The notes beneath the pieces were generated by a model. The model saw only the letters and a list, made by a program, of their open reading frames with translations. It did not search any database and had not been told where the DNA came from. Of a stretch of 64,000 bases of DNA, positions 43,400 to 54,208 are shown piece after piece (position 1 is the first letter of the stretch; each line of letters begins with the position of its first letter). Origin of the DNA: Paraburkholderia sprentiae WSM5005 (GTDB taxonomy: Bacteria > Pseudomonadota > Gammaproteobacteria > Burkholderiales > Burkholderiaceae); NCBI RefSeq assembly GCF_001865575.2, contig NZ_CP017562.2, positions 1,922,001 through 1,986,000 on the forward strand, in the 5' to 3' direction. The translations under genes and the position numbers were made by a program.

Positions 43400-44398
43400 A
43401 ACAGCTGCTGCGGGTCGTGCCCGAAGCCGCGGCGCCTTCCGCCGCGGCGGTGCTCGAACGCGTCCTGCGGCAGCACCGCCGGCGCTTCCGCGAGGCTGCG
43501 GCTGACGCGGTGCCGGACAGCGCGCGGGTCCCAGCCGTGATCACGCCGGACGCGGCGTGGCTGCCTGGCGGGGTCGAGCCGCCGTGGCTCGCCCGCACGG
43601 GCCGCTTCGCCAACCCGGTCACGCTGACAAACATGCTCGGTGTCACCGATGACATGCAGGCCGTCCGACTCTTCCTGCGCGAACGGGCTTCGCCCTCGCC
43701 GCACACGCTGCGCGCCTACGTGACGGAACTCCGGCGGCTCGCGGCCTGGTGCACACGCGAACGCCTGGGACCGTTTTCCGACCTGACGCGTCAGGATCTG
43801 ATGGCGTACCGCGACGTCCTGCAGGCGCCACATGCCGATGCAGCGGGCAACGTGCGGCGCGCCGCCCCCCGCCACCGTCTCCCGCGCTCTCGCCGCGGTC
43901 TCCAGCCTCTTCGCCTGGTGGCACCGCACGGGCTACTTCACCGTCAAGCCGGCCGAGGGACTGGCCGCCGCAGGAGGTGAACCTAGAGCGGTTCCTGCCC
44001 GCCACCGCGCTCGCCCACTGCGACGCGGTCGCGGGCGGTGACGCGCCGACGGACGTACCGTCCGCGGTCTGGGCACGAAGCCGAGCCATCTGGACGCTGT
44101 ACCGCTTCGCCGGCGTGCGGCTCGCGGAACTGGAGTGGCATGAGGATCTGGCGCTGCCGCGCATTGAGGTCGACGAGGCCGGCCAGTGGACCCTGCACGT
44201 GCTGGGCAAGGGCCACCGGCCCCGCGCCATCCCGTTGCCGGCCGCCTGTCTGCCCGCACTGCGTGGCACCGTGTGCCGCTGCCGGTCGCGCAGGCGCTGC
44301 TCGGCCGCGTCGGTGCAGACGACGGCGGCCTACGCGCACTGATATTTCCCAGCTCAGGGAGTTTGTTGAGGGGAGTTTTTCGGAACAGATGAGCTGTT
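43400..44398 (+). pseudogene. Tyrosine recombinase (phage-type integrase) pseudogene, multiple lesions
   Basis: The reading jumps through all three frames. Frame A has 'VLERVLRQHRRRFREAAADA' and 'VRLFLRERASPSPHTLRAYV' (SAM-like core-binding domain). After a C-run near 43,860 it shifts to 'VSRALAAVSSLFAWWHRTGY'. Near 43,975 it shifts again to 'LERFLPATALAHCDAV' and 'YRFAGVRLAELEW' (catalytic Arg). After 'AIPLPAACLPALR' about a hundred residues, including the His-x-x-Arg box, are deleted. Remnants 'VPLPVAQALLG', 'SVQTTAAYAH' (with the Tyr) and 'TDISQLREFVEGSF' follow in yet other frames. Dead integrase of a type frequent in Burkholderia. Confidence 0.8.
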
Positions 44399-44876
44399 GC
44401 TGGAGAGACCGGGAGGTGCTGGTCAGACGGGTATGGGGCGCTTTCCCGTCATTCACAGGCTGGTGGTCGCGAATGACTCGTCCCACGGAAAACCGAATGA
44501 GTACTTGCGACCCCGAGCCGTTTTTCGGGGGCGCGCCGCCGCAACGGCGGCTGTTGGCGCGGTATCTGACGCTCGCTCCGCTGAGTTGATCGATGCACGT
44601 CATCGGTAAAACTCTTAGGCGTGCGTGCGGACAGTCAGAAGAACGCTTTAAACAGATCGATGAAAAAGTGTAAATAGCCGACGCCTGCATGCTGTTTTTC
44701 TAACACCGAATACACATGTGGCGCCGCCTTATCCGGGATCGATCAGTCTGGCACTGGTTGAGGAAGTTACCTACAGTTGAAACTCCTGATCAGAAGACTA
44801 GCTGGACGCCGCATTACCGGACTAATGAAGCGTGCACAGCGAGAATATTGAAAGCCCACTGAAGGAGGGATATTCC
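44399..44876. other. Intergenic region without recognised gene
   Basis: No credible coding frame was seen. The stretch 44,590-44,830 is AT-richer and may hold the promoter of the LRAT-like gene, which has AGGAGGG before its ATG. Confidence 0.35.
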
Positions 44877-45371
44877 ATGTTTGGTATCGGTTCTAGAAGT
44901 GCGCAGACCCCCAGCGAGTCCAGCCAGAACTCTGACGCTGGTGGCGGCGGCCTCGACACGAGTGGCATCGCAGGACACATCCAAGCGCTCGTCAACGCGA
45001 ACACGCCTTGCAACGTCCACCACATGTGGCGCAAAGTCGCCCGTGGCGCCATTACTCATCACAGCCAGATTTTCGTCAGCAACCGCAGCAACGGCTTCAT
45101 CGTGCTCAACTTCGGCTTGTGGATGGGCGCCAACGACACGGTGGAATTCGCCACTGACGAGGCCAAAAATATCCAGTGGTACACCCAAAGCGATACCTAC
45201 AGCCCTAACCCGGTATCCGTGACGGCGGTGGCGCTGCAGCAGGCGTTCCTCAACACGAGGCAGATGTGTGGGCCGAACTACAAGCTGCTGCACAACAACT
45301 GCCAGAAGTTCGCGCGACTGTTTATGACCGAACTCGGCGCCAGTCACAATCGTAGCCTCTTCCACCCCTGA
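44877..45371 (+). CDS. LRAT-like permuted papain-fold protein, unknown function
   Basis: A 164-residue protein. After a Ser/Gly-rich N-terminus (1-30) comes 'VHHMWRKVARGAITHHSQIF' with a candidate catalytic His, then 'GFIVLNFGLWMG' and late in the protein 'YKLLHNNCQKFARLF' with a candidate catalytic Cys. The His-before-Cys order and NC(Q/E)xF motif match circularly permuted NlpC/P60 (LRAT-like) enzymes, which act as amidases, acyltransferases or peptidases. There is no signal peptide. ATG 44877 has AGGAGGG upstream. It stands alone beside mobile DNA remnants, so horizontal acquisition is likely. A role as a toxin or effector is speculative. Confidence 0.5.
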   Translation: MFGIGSRSAQTPSESSQNSDAGGGGLDTSGIAGHIQALVNANTPCNVHHMWRKVARGAITHHSQIFVSNRSNGFIVLNFGLWMGANDTVEFATDEAKNIQWYTQSDTYSPNPVSVTAVALQQAFLNTRQMCGPNYKLLHNNCQKFARLFMTELGASHNRSLFHP

Positions 45372-45962
45372 GGCTGCCGCGTCCTGGTGAGCATCCGCCC
45401 GTTCACGTCTCACAGCACGATAAGTTCCATCGCCCAGGCGGGAGGGCCGCAGCCACGAGCGACTTGACTTCGTGTCAGGTGCTCGTGATCGGTAGCCCAT
45501 GCGTACCCGCTGCCATGGCCAGCGGGTAACCAGGCAAACATCGGAGCAGGTTGACCTCCCGCGACCACGAAGCAGACGTTCCGAACTTCGGCGAGCAAGA
45601 TCACGCGATTCGATCTTTTCTCGAGGCGCGTGCCTTGAAATCGGATCAGGCAATAAACGGACTGGCAACTCTGAGCATGCCCGGCGTAGCGGCTGTGCCG
45701 CAGATGCGCAGACGCCACATTTAAACGAATGTCGCGTCGTCCACGGCCCCTATGCGATTTACGCCAACAACGCTGCGCTTGCCTTGAAGTTCTGGCTTCT
45801 CACTTCACCGTAAGCGGTCGGTGAAAACAGGTCGTCCTCCACCAGCGACCGCTTTATACATCATGGTTCAGCGCGTGCAATCGGCCACGAACGGTCCTTC
45901 ATATTCTCTTGGCGAATGTCTGCTGATCAGCGTCTGGCCGCCATCCGCTCTCAGAGATTTGG
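45372..45962. other. Intergenic region without recognised gene
   Basis: About 590 bases. Short open frames on both strands (for example 45410-45718 minus) show no family similarity and no good ribosome site. Nothing else was identified. Confidence 0.35.
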
Positions 45963-47243
45963 TCAATTCGGCTTCGGTGCTTCCGTGACGGCTCCGAACG
46001 TTTGAGCACGAGCAGAGACCGCTGCGACGACACGATTCCGCCCCATAGCCTTTGCCGAATAAAGCGCCGCGTCGGATCGCGCCATCAGGTTTTTCAGCGA
46101 TTCGCCCGTCTCATATTCCGAGACGCCAGCGCTGAACGTGCACTCCACTTCTCCGCCGGGGATGGCTAGCGCAGCCGTGGCAATTTGCAGGCGCAAACGA
46201 TCAACTATTGCAACAGCGTCTGCTCCGGAGGTTTCTGGCAACAGGACCGCAAACTCTTCCCCGCCAAGACGCCCAAAAATATCGCCTCGCCTGATACCCT
46301 TCGACATGATGGAAGCGAAGTGAAACAGCGCGCTGTCTCCGACTGCGTGACCGTGTCCGTCGTTTATTGCCTTGAAATGGTCAATATCAAGGATTGCAAC
46401 AGCCAGGCGCAACCTTGTACGGTTCGCATGCGCTAGCAGCAATTCGGCGCGAGCCATAAACTCGCGCCGAACGAGCGCTCCGGTCAGATCATCAACAGTC
46501 GCCAGCCGCTCCATCCGCTCAGCCATGCGGTCATACGCGAGCATGACTACACCTATCGAAAGGCACGGCAAGGTTAATATGCCGATGCCGATATACGCGA
46601 CGTTCATAGGTGTCAGGTCTAGAACGTGTGCGTGCTGTTCCCAGCCTAGACCGGTCACGATCGCCCGAGCAATGTAGACGAGCCCTCCGAGCACCGCGAC
46701 GAAGGCTAGGAATTGATAGCTGTACCGAGGCCGATGCGGAGGACGCATGATGTATACCGTCCAGCCGATACATAGACGAAAGTAGCCAACGAAGGCAGCC
46801 ATCGAAATAATCCGGGCATCCGGGTTCGGCGAAACATAGGTCCAGTAAACAAGGCCGATCACCAGAATGACGTATGCCACAACCGCGTGGGGTTGCGAAG
46901 GGCGAAGGGCGAAAAACTTTCTGAAACCTTGCAGCGCTACGATTGGGATGGCTGCAAGGAGCGCACTGGATATGAGAATAGCCATGGGCGTTGGGGAGGC
47001 GCCACACAACGTCAGAACAACCAATGCGGACACGGCCAGAATGTTTGCACCGAACCAGCGGTACAGCCCAGGAATCCCGGACAGCGAACTCAATATGAGT
47101 ACGCTCACGGCGGTCGACATGATTCCGACAATATAAAGACCAACAGGGCTGAACATAGCTTTGCGGTGTGAACCTTTCCCCAGGATTAGAGCAAGGCGGA
47201 ATGGGGAGCGTCCTGTTGCGTTCGAACCGATCTTTGTAAACAT
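45963..47243 (-). CDS. Membrane-bound diguanylate cyclase (GGDEF)
   Basis: A 426-residue protein: roughly six to eight transmembrane helices in the first 240 residues, a short signalling helix, and a GGDEF domain (about 255-405) with 'LATVDDLTGALVRREFMARA', 'LAVAILDIDHFKAINDGHGH', the active site GGEEF in 'GRLGGEEFAVLLPE' and 'CTFSAGVSEYE'. It should make cyclic di-GMP in response to a membrane signal. No RxxD inhibitory site is evident just before GGEEF ('RRGDIFGR' is nearby and may serve). ATG 47243 is used; ATG 47156 is possible. Confidence 0.9.
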   Translation of the reverse strand: MFTKIGSNATGRSPFRLALILGKGSHRKAMFSPVGLYIVGIMSTAVSVLILSSLSGIPGLYRWFGANILAVSALVVLTLCGASPTPMAILISSALLAAIPIVALQGFRKFFALRPSQPHAVVAYVILVIGLVYWTYVSPNPDARIISMAAFVGYFRLCIGWTVYIMRPPHRPRYSYQFLAFVAVLGGLVYIARAIVTGLGWEQHAHVLDLTPMNVAYIGIGILTLPCLSIGVVMLAYDRMAERMERLATVDDLTGALVRREFMARAELLLAHANRTRLRLAVAILDIDHFKAINDGHGHAVGDSALFHFASIMSKGIRRGDIFGRLGGEEFAVLLPETSGADAVAIVDRLRLQIATAALAIPGGEVECTFSAGVSEYETGESLKNLMARSDAALYSAKAMGRNRVVAAVSARAQTFGAVTEAPKPN

Positions 47244-47866
47244 TGAAGCCTGCCTAAGTGGGCGGGCTGAATCCTTGTCGGGGAAGACATGAGAAGCCGT
47301 GGTAAGTATAAACCCCTAATGCCGCATAAGGTGGGCCGACACGGACTCTTGCACCGGTTCCACCCGTAGTCGGTCCGACATCGGTCCGGTCTTCGACATA
47401 AGACCTGTGAACGTTGGTGGACAGCTAGAGGTGCGGATGGACCCGCAACCGGCATGTCCAATGGGATTACTTCTCGTGAACATGCACGGGACCGACCATT
47501 GATCGGCTTAAGCGGCTCGGTTTGAGCAAGCCGAACGGCCGCTCTTGAACGGCGGAGACGTTCGCAAATATTCGCCGAAGGGCCGCAGTGGGTCGAAAGT
47601 GTGAGTTCGCTAACGTGGGAAGCCGCCGCTCAACTCTCAAACGGAGCCACGGTCAGCAGTCCGCCGCATTGCCGACGTAGATCGGAGATCATTCTAACGA
47701 CGGCAATGGCCGACGACCCGGCTGATGCTAAACAACTGATTTTTTTAGTCACCGATGTCGTGCCTCCTTGCTCTGCAGGCCTGCGAAAGGATAAAAAAGT
47801 CCATAACTTTAGGAACCTCAAGGAAGTCTGCTACGCTGCGCGCTTCACAACCCTTGCATTGAAACG
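47244..47866. other. Intergenic region without recognised gene
   Basis: About 620 bases between the divergent cyclase and DUF6232 genes. No frame resembles a known protein. The last 150 bases are AT-richer (GATTTTTTTAG near 47740) and probably hold the DUF6232 promoter. Confidence 0.4.
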
Positions 47867-48256
47867 ATGGAAACGCCTTTCAACGATCGCGGCGTGTCGG
47901 TCACGCGCAACGCCCTGTCGTCCGCGGGTCAAGTCTTCCCGCTGCGCGATATCGTCGACGTGCACGTCGTCACCGTGCAGAAGAACAAGGTCGTGCCGCT
48001 CGTGATCTCGGTGGCCGGGCTGATCGGCTCGATCGTCGGCGGCGTGCTGCACTCGGCGCCGGGACTCGTATGCGGGGTGATGCTGATCGTGGTCGGTTGG
48101 CTCACCTGGGCGACCCAGGACGTCACGCATCGGCTGATGGTCAAGACGGCCGCCGGCGAGCGCGAGGCGCTGATGAGCACGGATCGCGAGTTCGTCGAAC
48201 AGGTCGGCGAGGCCGTGCATCGGGCGAAGGCGGCGGCCGCGGCGACGAAGGCATGA
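47867..48256 (+). CDS. DUF6232-like small membrane protein
   Basis: A 129-residue protein. The N-terminus 'NDRGVSVTRNALSSAGQVFP' and 'LRDIVDVHVVTVQKN' form a PH-like strand region. Two transmembrane helices follow at about 45-62 ('PLVISVAGLIGSIVGGVL') and 67-85 ('LVCGVMLIVVGWLTWA'), then a charged helical tail. It matches the general form of DUF6232 proteins, of unknown function, common in Burkholderia. It converges on glgP. Confidence 0.65.
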   Translation: METPFNDRGVSVTRNALSSAGQVFPLRDIVDVHVVTVQKNKVVPLVISVAGLIGSIVGGVLHSAPGLVCGVMLIVVGWLTWATQDVTHRLMVKTAAGEREALMSTDREFVEQVGEAVHRAKAAAAATKA

Positions 48257-48367
48257 CGCGGGACGACGATCGAACATGACAAGCCGCGCGCCACTGATCA
48301 GCATCAGCCCGCACGGCTTTCGATTTGCTTGCCCTGAAGTTACCCCTACGGTGGCGTCGTCTCGCGC

Positions 48368-50821
48368 TCAATCGAGACTGAGCGGACTCACGCGCCAGAT
48401 ATTGCGCGCATATTCACCGATCGTGCGATCCGACGAGAACTGCCCCATGCCCGCGACGTTCTCGATCGCGCTTTCCGCCCACGCGTGCCGGTCGACGAAA
48501 CGCGCATCCACCTGGTTCTGCGCCTTGGCGAACGCGTCGAAATCGGCAAGCACCATGTAGTGGTCGCCCCAGTCGACCAGCGTGTGAAAGATATCCGAAA
48601 AGCGCAGCGGATCGTCCGGTGAAAAGAAGCCCGAGCGAATCTGATCGAGCGCCGTGCGCAACGCTTCGTTCTCCTCGTAAATACGCCGCGGCCGATAGCC
48701 GCTTGCGCGTAGGTCGTCCACCTCGTCGGCGGTGTGGCCGAAGATGAAGATGTTGTCGGACCCGACCGCGTCGCGGATTTCGATGTTCGCGCCGTCCATC
48801 GTGCCGATCGTCAAAGCGCCATTGAGCGCGAGCTTCATGTTGCCGGTGCCCGACGCCTCGGTGCCGGCCATCGAGATCTGCTCCGACAGATCGGCCGCCG
48901 GAATGATCAGCTCGGCCACGCTGACGCCGTAGTTCGGCACGAACACGACCTTCAGCCGATCGCCGATCAGCGGATCGTGATTGACCTTCTCGCTGACGTC
49001 GCCGATCAGCTTGATGATCGTCTTGGCCATCCGGTACGCGGACGCGGCCTTGCCCGCGAACAACACCACGCGCGGCACCCAGTCGCGCTCGGGATTCGCG
49101 CGAATCTCGTTGTAGCGCACGATCACGTGCAGCACGTTGAGTAGCTGACGCTTGTATTCGTGAATGCGCTTGACCTGCAGATCGAACAGCGCGTCCGGAT
49201 CGAAGTGCAGCTTCGTGTGATGCGCGAGCCGGTGCACGAGCCGCAGCTTGCTCTGTCGCTTGGCTTCGCGAAACGCCTCGACGAACTCGTCGTCCTTGCG
49301 CAGATTGCGCAGCTGCTCGAGCTCGAACAGATTGCTGCGCCAATGCTTGCCGATGCGCGCATCGATCAGCTGCGACAGCGACGGACTCGCCTGCGCGAGC
49401 CAGCGGCGTGGCGTGATGCCGTTGGTCACGTTGGTGAAGCGCTCGGGATAGATGCGCGCGAAGTCGGCGAAGATGTCGCGGGTCATCAGCTGCGAATGCA
49501 GCTTCGACACGCCGTTCACCTTGTGACTCGCGACGATCGCCAGATACGCCATGCGCACGCGCCGCTGCCCATATTCATCGACGAGCGAAATGCGGCGGAT
49601 CATCTCGGCGTCGTGGCCCGAGTGCTCGCTGACATGCTTCAGAAACTGCGCGTTGATTTCGAAGATGATCTCGAGATGCCGCGGCAGCAGGCGTGACAAC
49701 ATTTCGACATCCCAGGTTTCGAGCGCCTCCGGCATCAGCGTGTGATTCGTGTACGAGAAGATCTGCGTCACGTGTTTCCACGCCTTGTCCCACGGCACAT
49801 GATGCTCGTCGACGAGCAGACGCATCAGCTCGGGAATCGCCAGCACCGGATGCGTGTCGTTCAGATGCACCGCGACCTTCTCCGAGAAGCGTCCGAACGT
49901 GCTGTGCGTGCGCTGATAGCGGCGGATCAGATCCTGCATCGTCGCCGACACGAAGAAATACTCCTGGCGCAGTCGCAATTCGCGGCCGGCCGGCGTCGAA
50001 TCGTCCGGATAGAGCAGCCGCGACACGTTCTCCGACATATTCTTGGTGTCGACCGCGTTGCGATAGTCGCCACGATTGAATGCGCCGAGGTCGAGTTCCT
50101 CGGTCGCGCGCGCGGACCACAGGCGCAGCGTGTTGGTCGCGTCGGTCGCGTAGCCGGGGATCACGGTGTCGTACGCGGTCGCGTTCACATGCTCGGTGTC
50201 GATCCATTCGGTCTTGTCGCCGCGCTGCACCGTGCGGCCGCCGAAGTGCACCATGTACTTGATTTCTGGCCGCGGAAATTCCCACGGATTGCCGGCGCGC
50301 AGCCAGTAATCGGGCGCCTCGACCTGCTCGCCGTTGACGATTTCCTGACGGAACATGCCGTACTGGTAACGGATGCCGTAGCCGAAGCCCGGAATGCCGA
50401 GCGTCGCCATCGAGTCGAGAAAGCACGCGGCGAGCCGGCCGAGGCCGCCGTTGCCGAGCGCTGCGTCGGGTTCGATATCGATCAGCGCGTCCATGTCGAC
50501 GCCGAGGCTCGCGAGCGCCTCCTTCATCTGATCGTGAATGCCGAGCGCGAGTAGCGCGTTGGAAAACGTTCTGCCGATCAGAAACTCCATCGACAGGTAG
50601 TAGACCCGCTTCACGTCCTGCTCGTATTGCAGGCGCGTGGTCTTCATCCAGCGGGCGACGAGCCGGTCGCGCACGGCCAGCGCGGCCGCGTGCAGCCAGT
50701 CATGCGGGTGAGCGGTGACGGCGTCCTTGCCGACGCCGTACATCATGCGATTCGAAATTGAGCGACGTAGCGCGTCGACGGTACTGTTGAGCTGGTCGAA
50801 TTCCAGATCGACGGTTGTCAT
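48368..50821 (-). CDS. glgP: Glycogen/starch/alpha-glucan phosphorylase
   Basis: An 817-residue GT35 enzyme, which releases glucose 1-phosphate from alpha-1,4-glucans using pyridoxal phosphate. Signatures: '[20 protein letters not shown]', '[20 protein letters not shown]', '[13 protein letters not shown]' and the PLP site '[19 protein letters not shown]' with Lys663. The length equals E. coli GlgP/MalP. ATG 50821 has GGAGG six bases upstream; 14 further in-frame codons exist above it. No other glycogen genes are in the window. Confidence 0.97.
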   Translation of the reverse strand: MTTVDLEFDQLNSTVDALRRSISNRMMYGVGKDAVTAHPHDWLHAAALAVRDRLVARWMKTTRLQYEQDVKRVYYLSMEFLIGRTFSNALLALGIHDQMKEALASLGVDMDALIDIEPDAALGNGGLGRLAACFLDSMATLGIPGFGYGIRYQYGMFRQEIVNGEQVEAPDYWLRAGNPWEFPRPEIKYMVHFGGRTVQRGDKTEWIDTEHVNATAYDTVIPGYATDATNTLRLWSARATEELDLGAFNRGDYRNAVDTKNMSENVSRLLYPDDSTPAGRELRLRQEYFFVSATMQDLIRRYQRTHSTFGRFSEKVAVHLNDTHPVLAIPELMRLLVDEHHVPWDKAWKHVTQIFSYTNHTLMPEALETWDVEMLSRLLPRHLEIIFEINAQFLKHVSEHSGHDAEMIRRISLVDEYGQRRVRMAYLAIVASHKVNGVSKLHSQLMTRDIFADFARIYPERFTNVTNGITPRRWLAQASPSLSQLIDARIGKHWRSNLFELEQLRNLRKDDEFVEAFREAKRQSKLRLVHRLAHHTKLHFDPDALFDLQVKRIHEYKRQLLNVLHVIVRYNEIRANPERDWVPRVVLFAGKAASAYRMAKTIIKLIGDVSEKVNHDPLIGDRLKVVFVPNYGVSVAELIIPAADLSEQISMAGTEASGTGNMKLALNGALTIGTMDGANIEIRDAVGSDNIFIFGHTADEVDDLRASGYRPRRIYEENEALRTALDQIRSGFFSPDDPLRFSDIFHTLVDWGDHYMVLADFDAFAKAQNQVDARFVDRHAWAESAIENVAGMGQFSSDRTIGEYARNIWRVSPLSLD

Positions 50822-51487
50822 CGAAGCCTCCGGGAAGTTCGACATGGCAGACGCGAACCGCACTGGAGACGGACGGGAGGCGCGTGCCTGTCGGAGCGGT
50901 TTAAAGAAACAGAGTAGGACATTTTAGGACTCGCGCACACCGGCGCGCGAGCGGACGGTGCCGCATAAGGCGTGCCCGGCGAGCTCGCCCGCTGCCGCGC
51001 GACCGAGCCGCGGCGGGCGCCCGGACGCGGTGCAAGGCTGCGTGGCAGCGGCACTCCGGGTGGGCATCGGCGCGCGTGAGTCGGATGACGAAAGCAGGTT
51101 GGAAGGCGTACGCCCGAAGCATCTGCGATGCCGCACATCGATTCATTTTTCCGATGCGTGACGGGTGGATGAAACCCCGAATAGCCTGGTCCTGTGATCG
51201 AATGGGAGGCCCGTTCTGCCGGGCGGTTCTGTCGTATGCGCGCCGATTCGGAGATGGCGGATGGGATTGACGGTTAGTTGCCTTTCCCTGATATCAAAGC
51301 GCCTCATCTTCAAGCAGCCTCCCGGTCCCTGCCCGCCTCCCTGCGCGATCGTGCCGTCTCTGTAACAATCGCGACGTTGCGCCGCACAAGCCGCAACACT
51401 GACCCGCCGTGAACCGACCGCGCGCGCCTCATCCACGACGAAACCGCCGCCCAAGCGCGTCGCCTCTCCGAAGCGACCGACACCGGC
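50822..51487. other. Divergent intergenic region between glgP and MFS gene
   Basis: About 665 GC-rich bases with only short frames lacking family similarity. It presumably contains the promoters of both divergent genes. No clear promoter boxes or repeats were found. Confidence 0.35.
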
Positions 51488-52945
51488 ATGCCCAACCCCA
51501 CGAGCCACGCCTTGTCCGATAAGCTCAGCCCCGCCGTCGGCGTCCCCACGCCGATTCTCCCCGCCGACGGCCCGATGTCGGCCGCCAACCGCCGCGCGAT
51601 GGCCGCGATCATGCTCGCCGTCGCGCTCGCCACGCTCGATACCGCCATCGCCAACACCGCGCTGCCCGCGATCGCCGGCGACCTGCACGCGGCGCCGGCC
51701 GCCTCGGTCTGGATCATCAACGCATATCAGCTCGCGATGGTCGCGACGCTGCTGCCGCTCGCCGCGCTCGGCGATATCGTCGGACATCGGCGCATCTATA
51801 TCGGCGGCATCGCGCTGTTCACGCTGAGCTCGCTCGGCTGCGCGATGGCGCCGACGCTGCCGCTGCTCGCCGCCGCGCGCATCGTGCAGGGCTTGGGCGC
51901 CAGCGCGATCATGAGCGTCAACACCGCGCTGATCCGCTATCTGTACCCGCCGCATCGGCTGGGTCGCGGGCTTGGCACCAATGCGCTGATCGTCGGCGTG
52001 TCGTTCGCGGTCGGGCCGACGGTGGCGTCGCTGATTCTGTCGGTCGCGACGTGGCCGTGGCTGTTCGCGGTCAACGTGCCGCTCGGTGTACTCGCGCTGA
52101 GCTTCGCGATGCCTGCGCTGCCGCATACCGCGCAGAGCCGGCACCCGCTCGATCCGGTGGCGGCGCTGCTCAACGTGGTCACGTTCGCCGCGCTGATCTT
52201 CGCGCTCGGTGAGGCGGCGCAACGCGCGTCGATGCAGATCGTGCTCACCGCCGCGGCGATCGCCGGCGGGTTCGGGCTGCTGCTGGTCCGCCGTGAGGCG
52301 GGCCACCCCGCGCCGATGCTGCCTGTCGATCTGTTCAAGCGGCCGGTGTTCGCGCTGTCGGCGGTGACGGCCGTGTGCTCGTTCGCCGCGCAGGGCCTCG
52401 CGTTCGTGTCGCTGCCGTTCTATTTCGAGGACGTGCTGCTGCGCAGCCAGGTCGAAACCGGCTTCCTGATGACGCCGTGGCCCGTCGTGGTCGCGCTCGC
52501 CGCGCCGCTCGCGGGCGGCCTGTCGGACCGCTACCCGCCGGGGCTGCTCGGCGCGATCGGGCTCGCGGTGCTGTCGGCGGGGATGGCCTCGCTGGCGATG
52601 CTGCCCGCCCATCCGCACGTGCTCGACATCGGCATCCGTATGGCGATCTGCGGCGCGGGTTTCGGCTTTTTCCAGTCACCGAATCTGAAGGCGCTGATGG
52701 CGAGCGCGCCGCCGGAGCGCAGCGGCGGCGCGAGCGGCATCGTGGCGACCGCTCGGCTGCTCGGACAGGCGACCGGCGCGGCCCTGGTCGCGCTGTGCTT
52801 CGGCATTGCCGGCCGCCAGCATGGGCCGACGCTCGCGCTCGGCCTCGGCGCGTTCTTCGCCGGCGCGGCGAGCCTAGCGAGCGGCTTGCGGCTGCTCGCG
52901 CCGTCGCATCGCGCGGGCGTGCAGGCGAAAGCGGCGGTCAAGTGA
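51488..52945 (+). CDS. MFS drug exporter, DHA2 (EmrB/QacA) family
   Basis: A 485-residue major facilitator with about 14 transmembrane helices. The first helix carries 'LATLDTAIANTALPAIAGDL', the DHA2 motif. Motif A is 'LGDIVGHRRIYIGG', followed by 'ARIVQGLGASAIMSVNTALI'. These proton antiporters expel hydrophobic drugs or dyes. The substrate cannot be read from sequence, and no TetR or LysR regulator sits beside it. The start is uncertain: ATG 51488 has a weak ribosome site and ATG 51575 is possible. Confidence 0.88.
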   Translation: MPNPTSHALSDKLSPAVGVPTPILPADGPMSAANRRAMAAIMLAVALATLDTAIANTALPAIAGDLHAAPAASVWIINAYQLAMVATLLPLAALGDIVGHRRIYIGGIALFTLSSLGCAMAPTLPLLAAARIVQGLGASAIMSVNTALIRYLYPPHRLGRGLGTNALIVGVSFAVGPTVASLILSVATWPWLFAVNVPLGVLALSFAMPALPHTAQSRHPLDPVAALLNVVTFAALIFALGEAAQRASMQIVLTAAAIAGGFGLLLVRREAGHPAPMLPVDLFKRPVFALSAVTAVCSFAAQGLAFVSLPFYFEDVLLRSQVETGFLMTPWPVVVALAAPLAGGLSDRYPPGLLGAIGLAVLSAGMASLAMLPAHPHVLDIGIRMAICGAGFGFFQSPNLKALMASAPPERSGGASGIVATARLLGQATGAALVALCFGIAGRQHGPTLALGLGAFFAGAASLASGLRLLAPSHRAGVQAKAAVK

Positions 52946-53037
52946 GATATGCGCCGGACGGCGCGTGAGCCAGGGATGAAGCCCGAATGAAGCGCGCCTC
53001 GAACGAGCGCGCACGAGTTGAAGCCAGTGCGGGAAGA

Positions 53038-53065
53038 CGAGGCGGCAACCACGCGAGCCGCCTCG
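53038..53065. terminator. Stem-loop between convergent MFS and ltaE genes
   Basis: Perfect 9-base stem CGAGGCGGC / GCCGCCTCG with a 10-base loop, 22 bases past the ltaE stop and about 90 past the MFS stop. It lacks a T-run, so it may be a weak bidirectional terminator or 3' stabiliser. Confidence 0.5.
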
Positions 53066-53086
53066 CTTACGACCCATGCGTCGCGA

Positions 53087-54094
53087 TCAACGTGCCGCGA
53101 AATAGCCCTTCACCGCGGCAATGAAGGTGTCGATATCGCCGCGCGACACGTCCATGTGCGTAACGAAGCGCGACGCATACAGCATCTGCGTGAGGATGCC
53201 GCGCTCCTTGAGCCACGCCTCGAGCGGCGCGCAATGCTGCTGCGGAAACTGCGCGAACACCATGTTCGTGGCGACCGACTGCATCTTCACCTGCTCGATC
53301 GTCTGCAACCCCGCCGCCAGATGCGCGGCGTTCGCGTGGTCGTCGGCGAGACGCTCGACGTTGTGATCGAGCGCGTACAGGCACGCCGCCGCGAGCACAC
53401 CCGCCTGGCGCATGCCGCCGCCGAGCACCTTGCGCCAGCGATGCGCGACGTCGATCAGCGCGCGGCTGCCGACCAGCACCGAGCCGACCGGCGCGCCCAG
53501 TCCCTTCGAAAAGCAGATCGACACCGAATCGAATGGCTCGGCGAGCGTCGCGACCGGCTTGCCCGCCGCGACCGCCGCGTTGAACACGCGCGCGCCGTCG
53601 AGGTGGGTCGCGAGGCCGCGCTCACGCGCGAGCTGCGTCGCCTCGGTAACGTACTGCGCGGGCAGCACCTTGCCGCCGATCGTGTTTTCCAGCGTGAGCA
53701 GCCGCGAGCGCGCGAAGTGATCGTCGATCGGCTTGATCGCGGCGGCGATCTTCTCGAGCGGGATCGAACCGTCGGCGGCGTTTTCGAGCGGCTGTGGCTG
53801 GATGCTGCCGAGCACCGCCGCGCCGCCGCCCTCATATTTATAGGTGTGCGCGAGCTGGCCGACGATGTATTCGTCGCCGCGCGCGCAGTGCGCCATCAAC
53901 GCGGCGAGGTTGCTTTGCGTGCCGCTCGGGAAGAACAGCCCCGCTTCCTTGCCGGTGCGCTCGGCCAGCGTGGCCTGCAGACGCAATACGGTGGGGTCGT
54001 CGCCCCAGACATCGTCGCCGACTTCGGCCGCCGACATCGCCGCGAGCATCGGCGGAGTCGGACGGGTAACGGTATCGCTGCGCAAATCGATCAT
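53087..54094 (-). CDS. ltaE: Low-specificity L-threonine aldolase
   Basis: A 335-residue PLP enzyme that cleaves threonine or allo-threonine to glycine and acetaldehyde. Motifs: 'MIDLRSDTVTRPTPPM', 'GDDVWGDDPTV', 'FFPSGTQSNLAALMAHC', 'LENTIGG', 'HLDGARVFNAAVA' and the PLP lysine 197 in 'ICFSKGLGAPVGS'. ATG 54094 has AGGGA eight bases upstream; codons above it are not family-like. Confidence 0.96.
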   Translation of the reverse strand: MIDLRSDTVTRPTPPMLAAMSAAEVGDDVWGDDPTVLRLQATLAERTGKEAGLFFPSGTQSNLAALMAHCARGDEYIVGQLAHTYKYEGGGAAVLGSIQPQPLENAADGSIPLEKIAAAIKPIDDHFARSRLLTLENTIGGKVLPAQYVTEATQLARERGLATHLDGARVFNAAVAAGKPVATLAEPFDSVSICFSKGLGAPVGSVLVGSRALIDVAHRWRKVLGGGMRQAGVLAAACLYALDHNVERLADDHANAAHLAAGLQTIEQVKMQSVATNMVFAQFPQQHCAPLEAWLKERGILTQMLYASRFVTHMDVSRGDIDTFIAAVKGYFAAR

Positions 54095-54208
54095 TGTGTG
54101 TCCCTGTGCGTCCATGAATGACAGGCTGTAAAGCAACCGGCCGCGTGCGCTCCGCAAGGAACGCTCACGCGCCGGCAAACGAGCCACACAGTGTATTTCA
54201 ATTCAGAC

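Noticed and set aside
45410..45718. A 102-codon minus-strand open frame
   Set aside because: No ribosome site, no domain and no neighbour support; left as intergenic.
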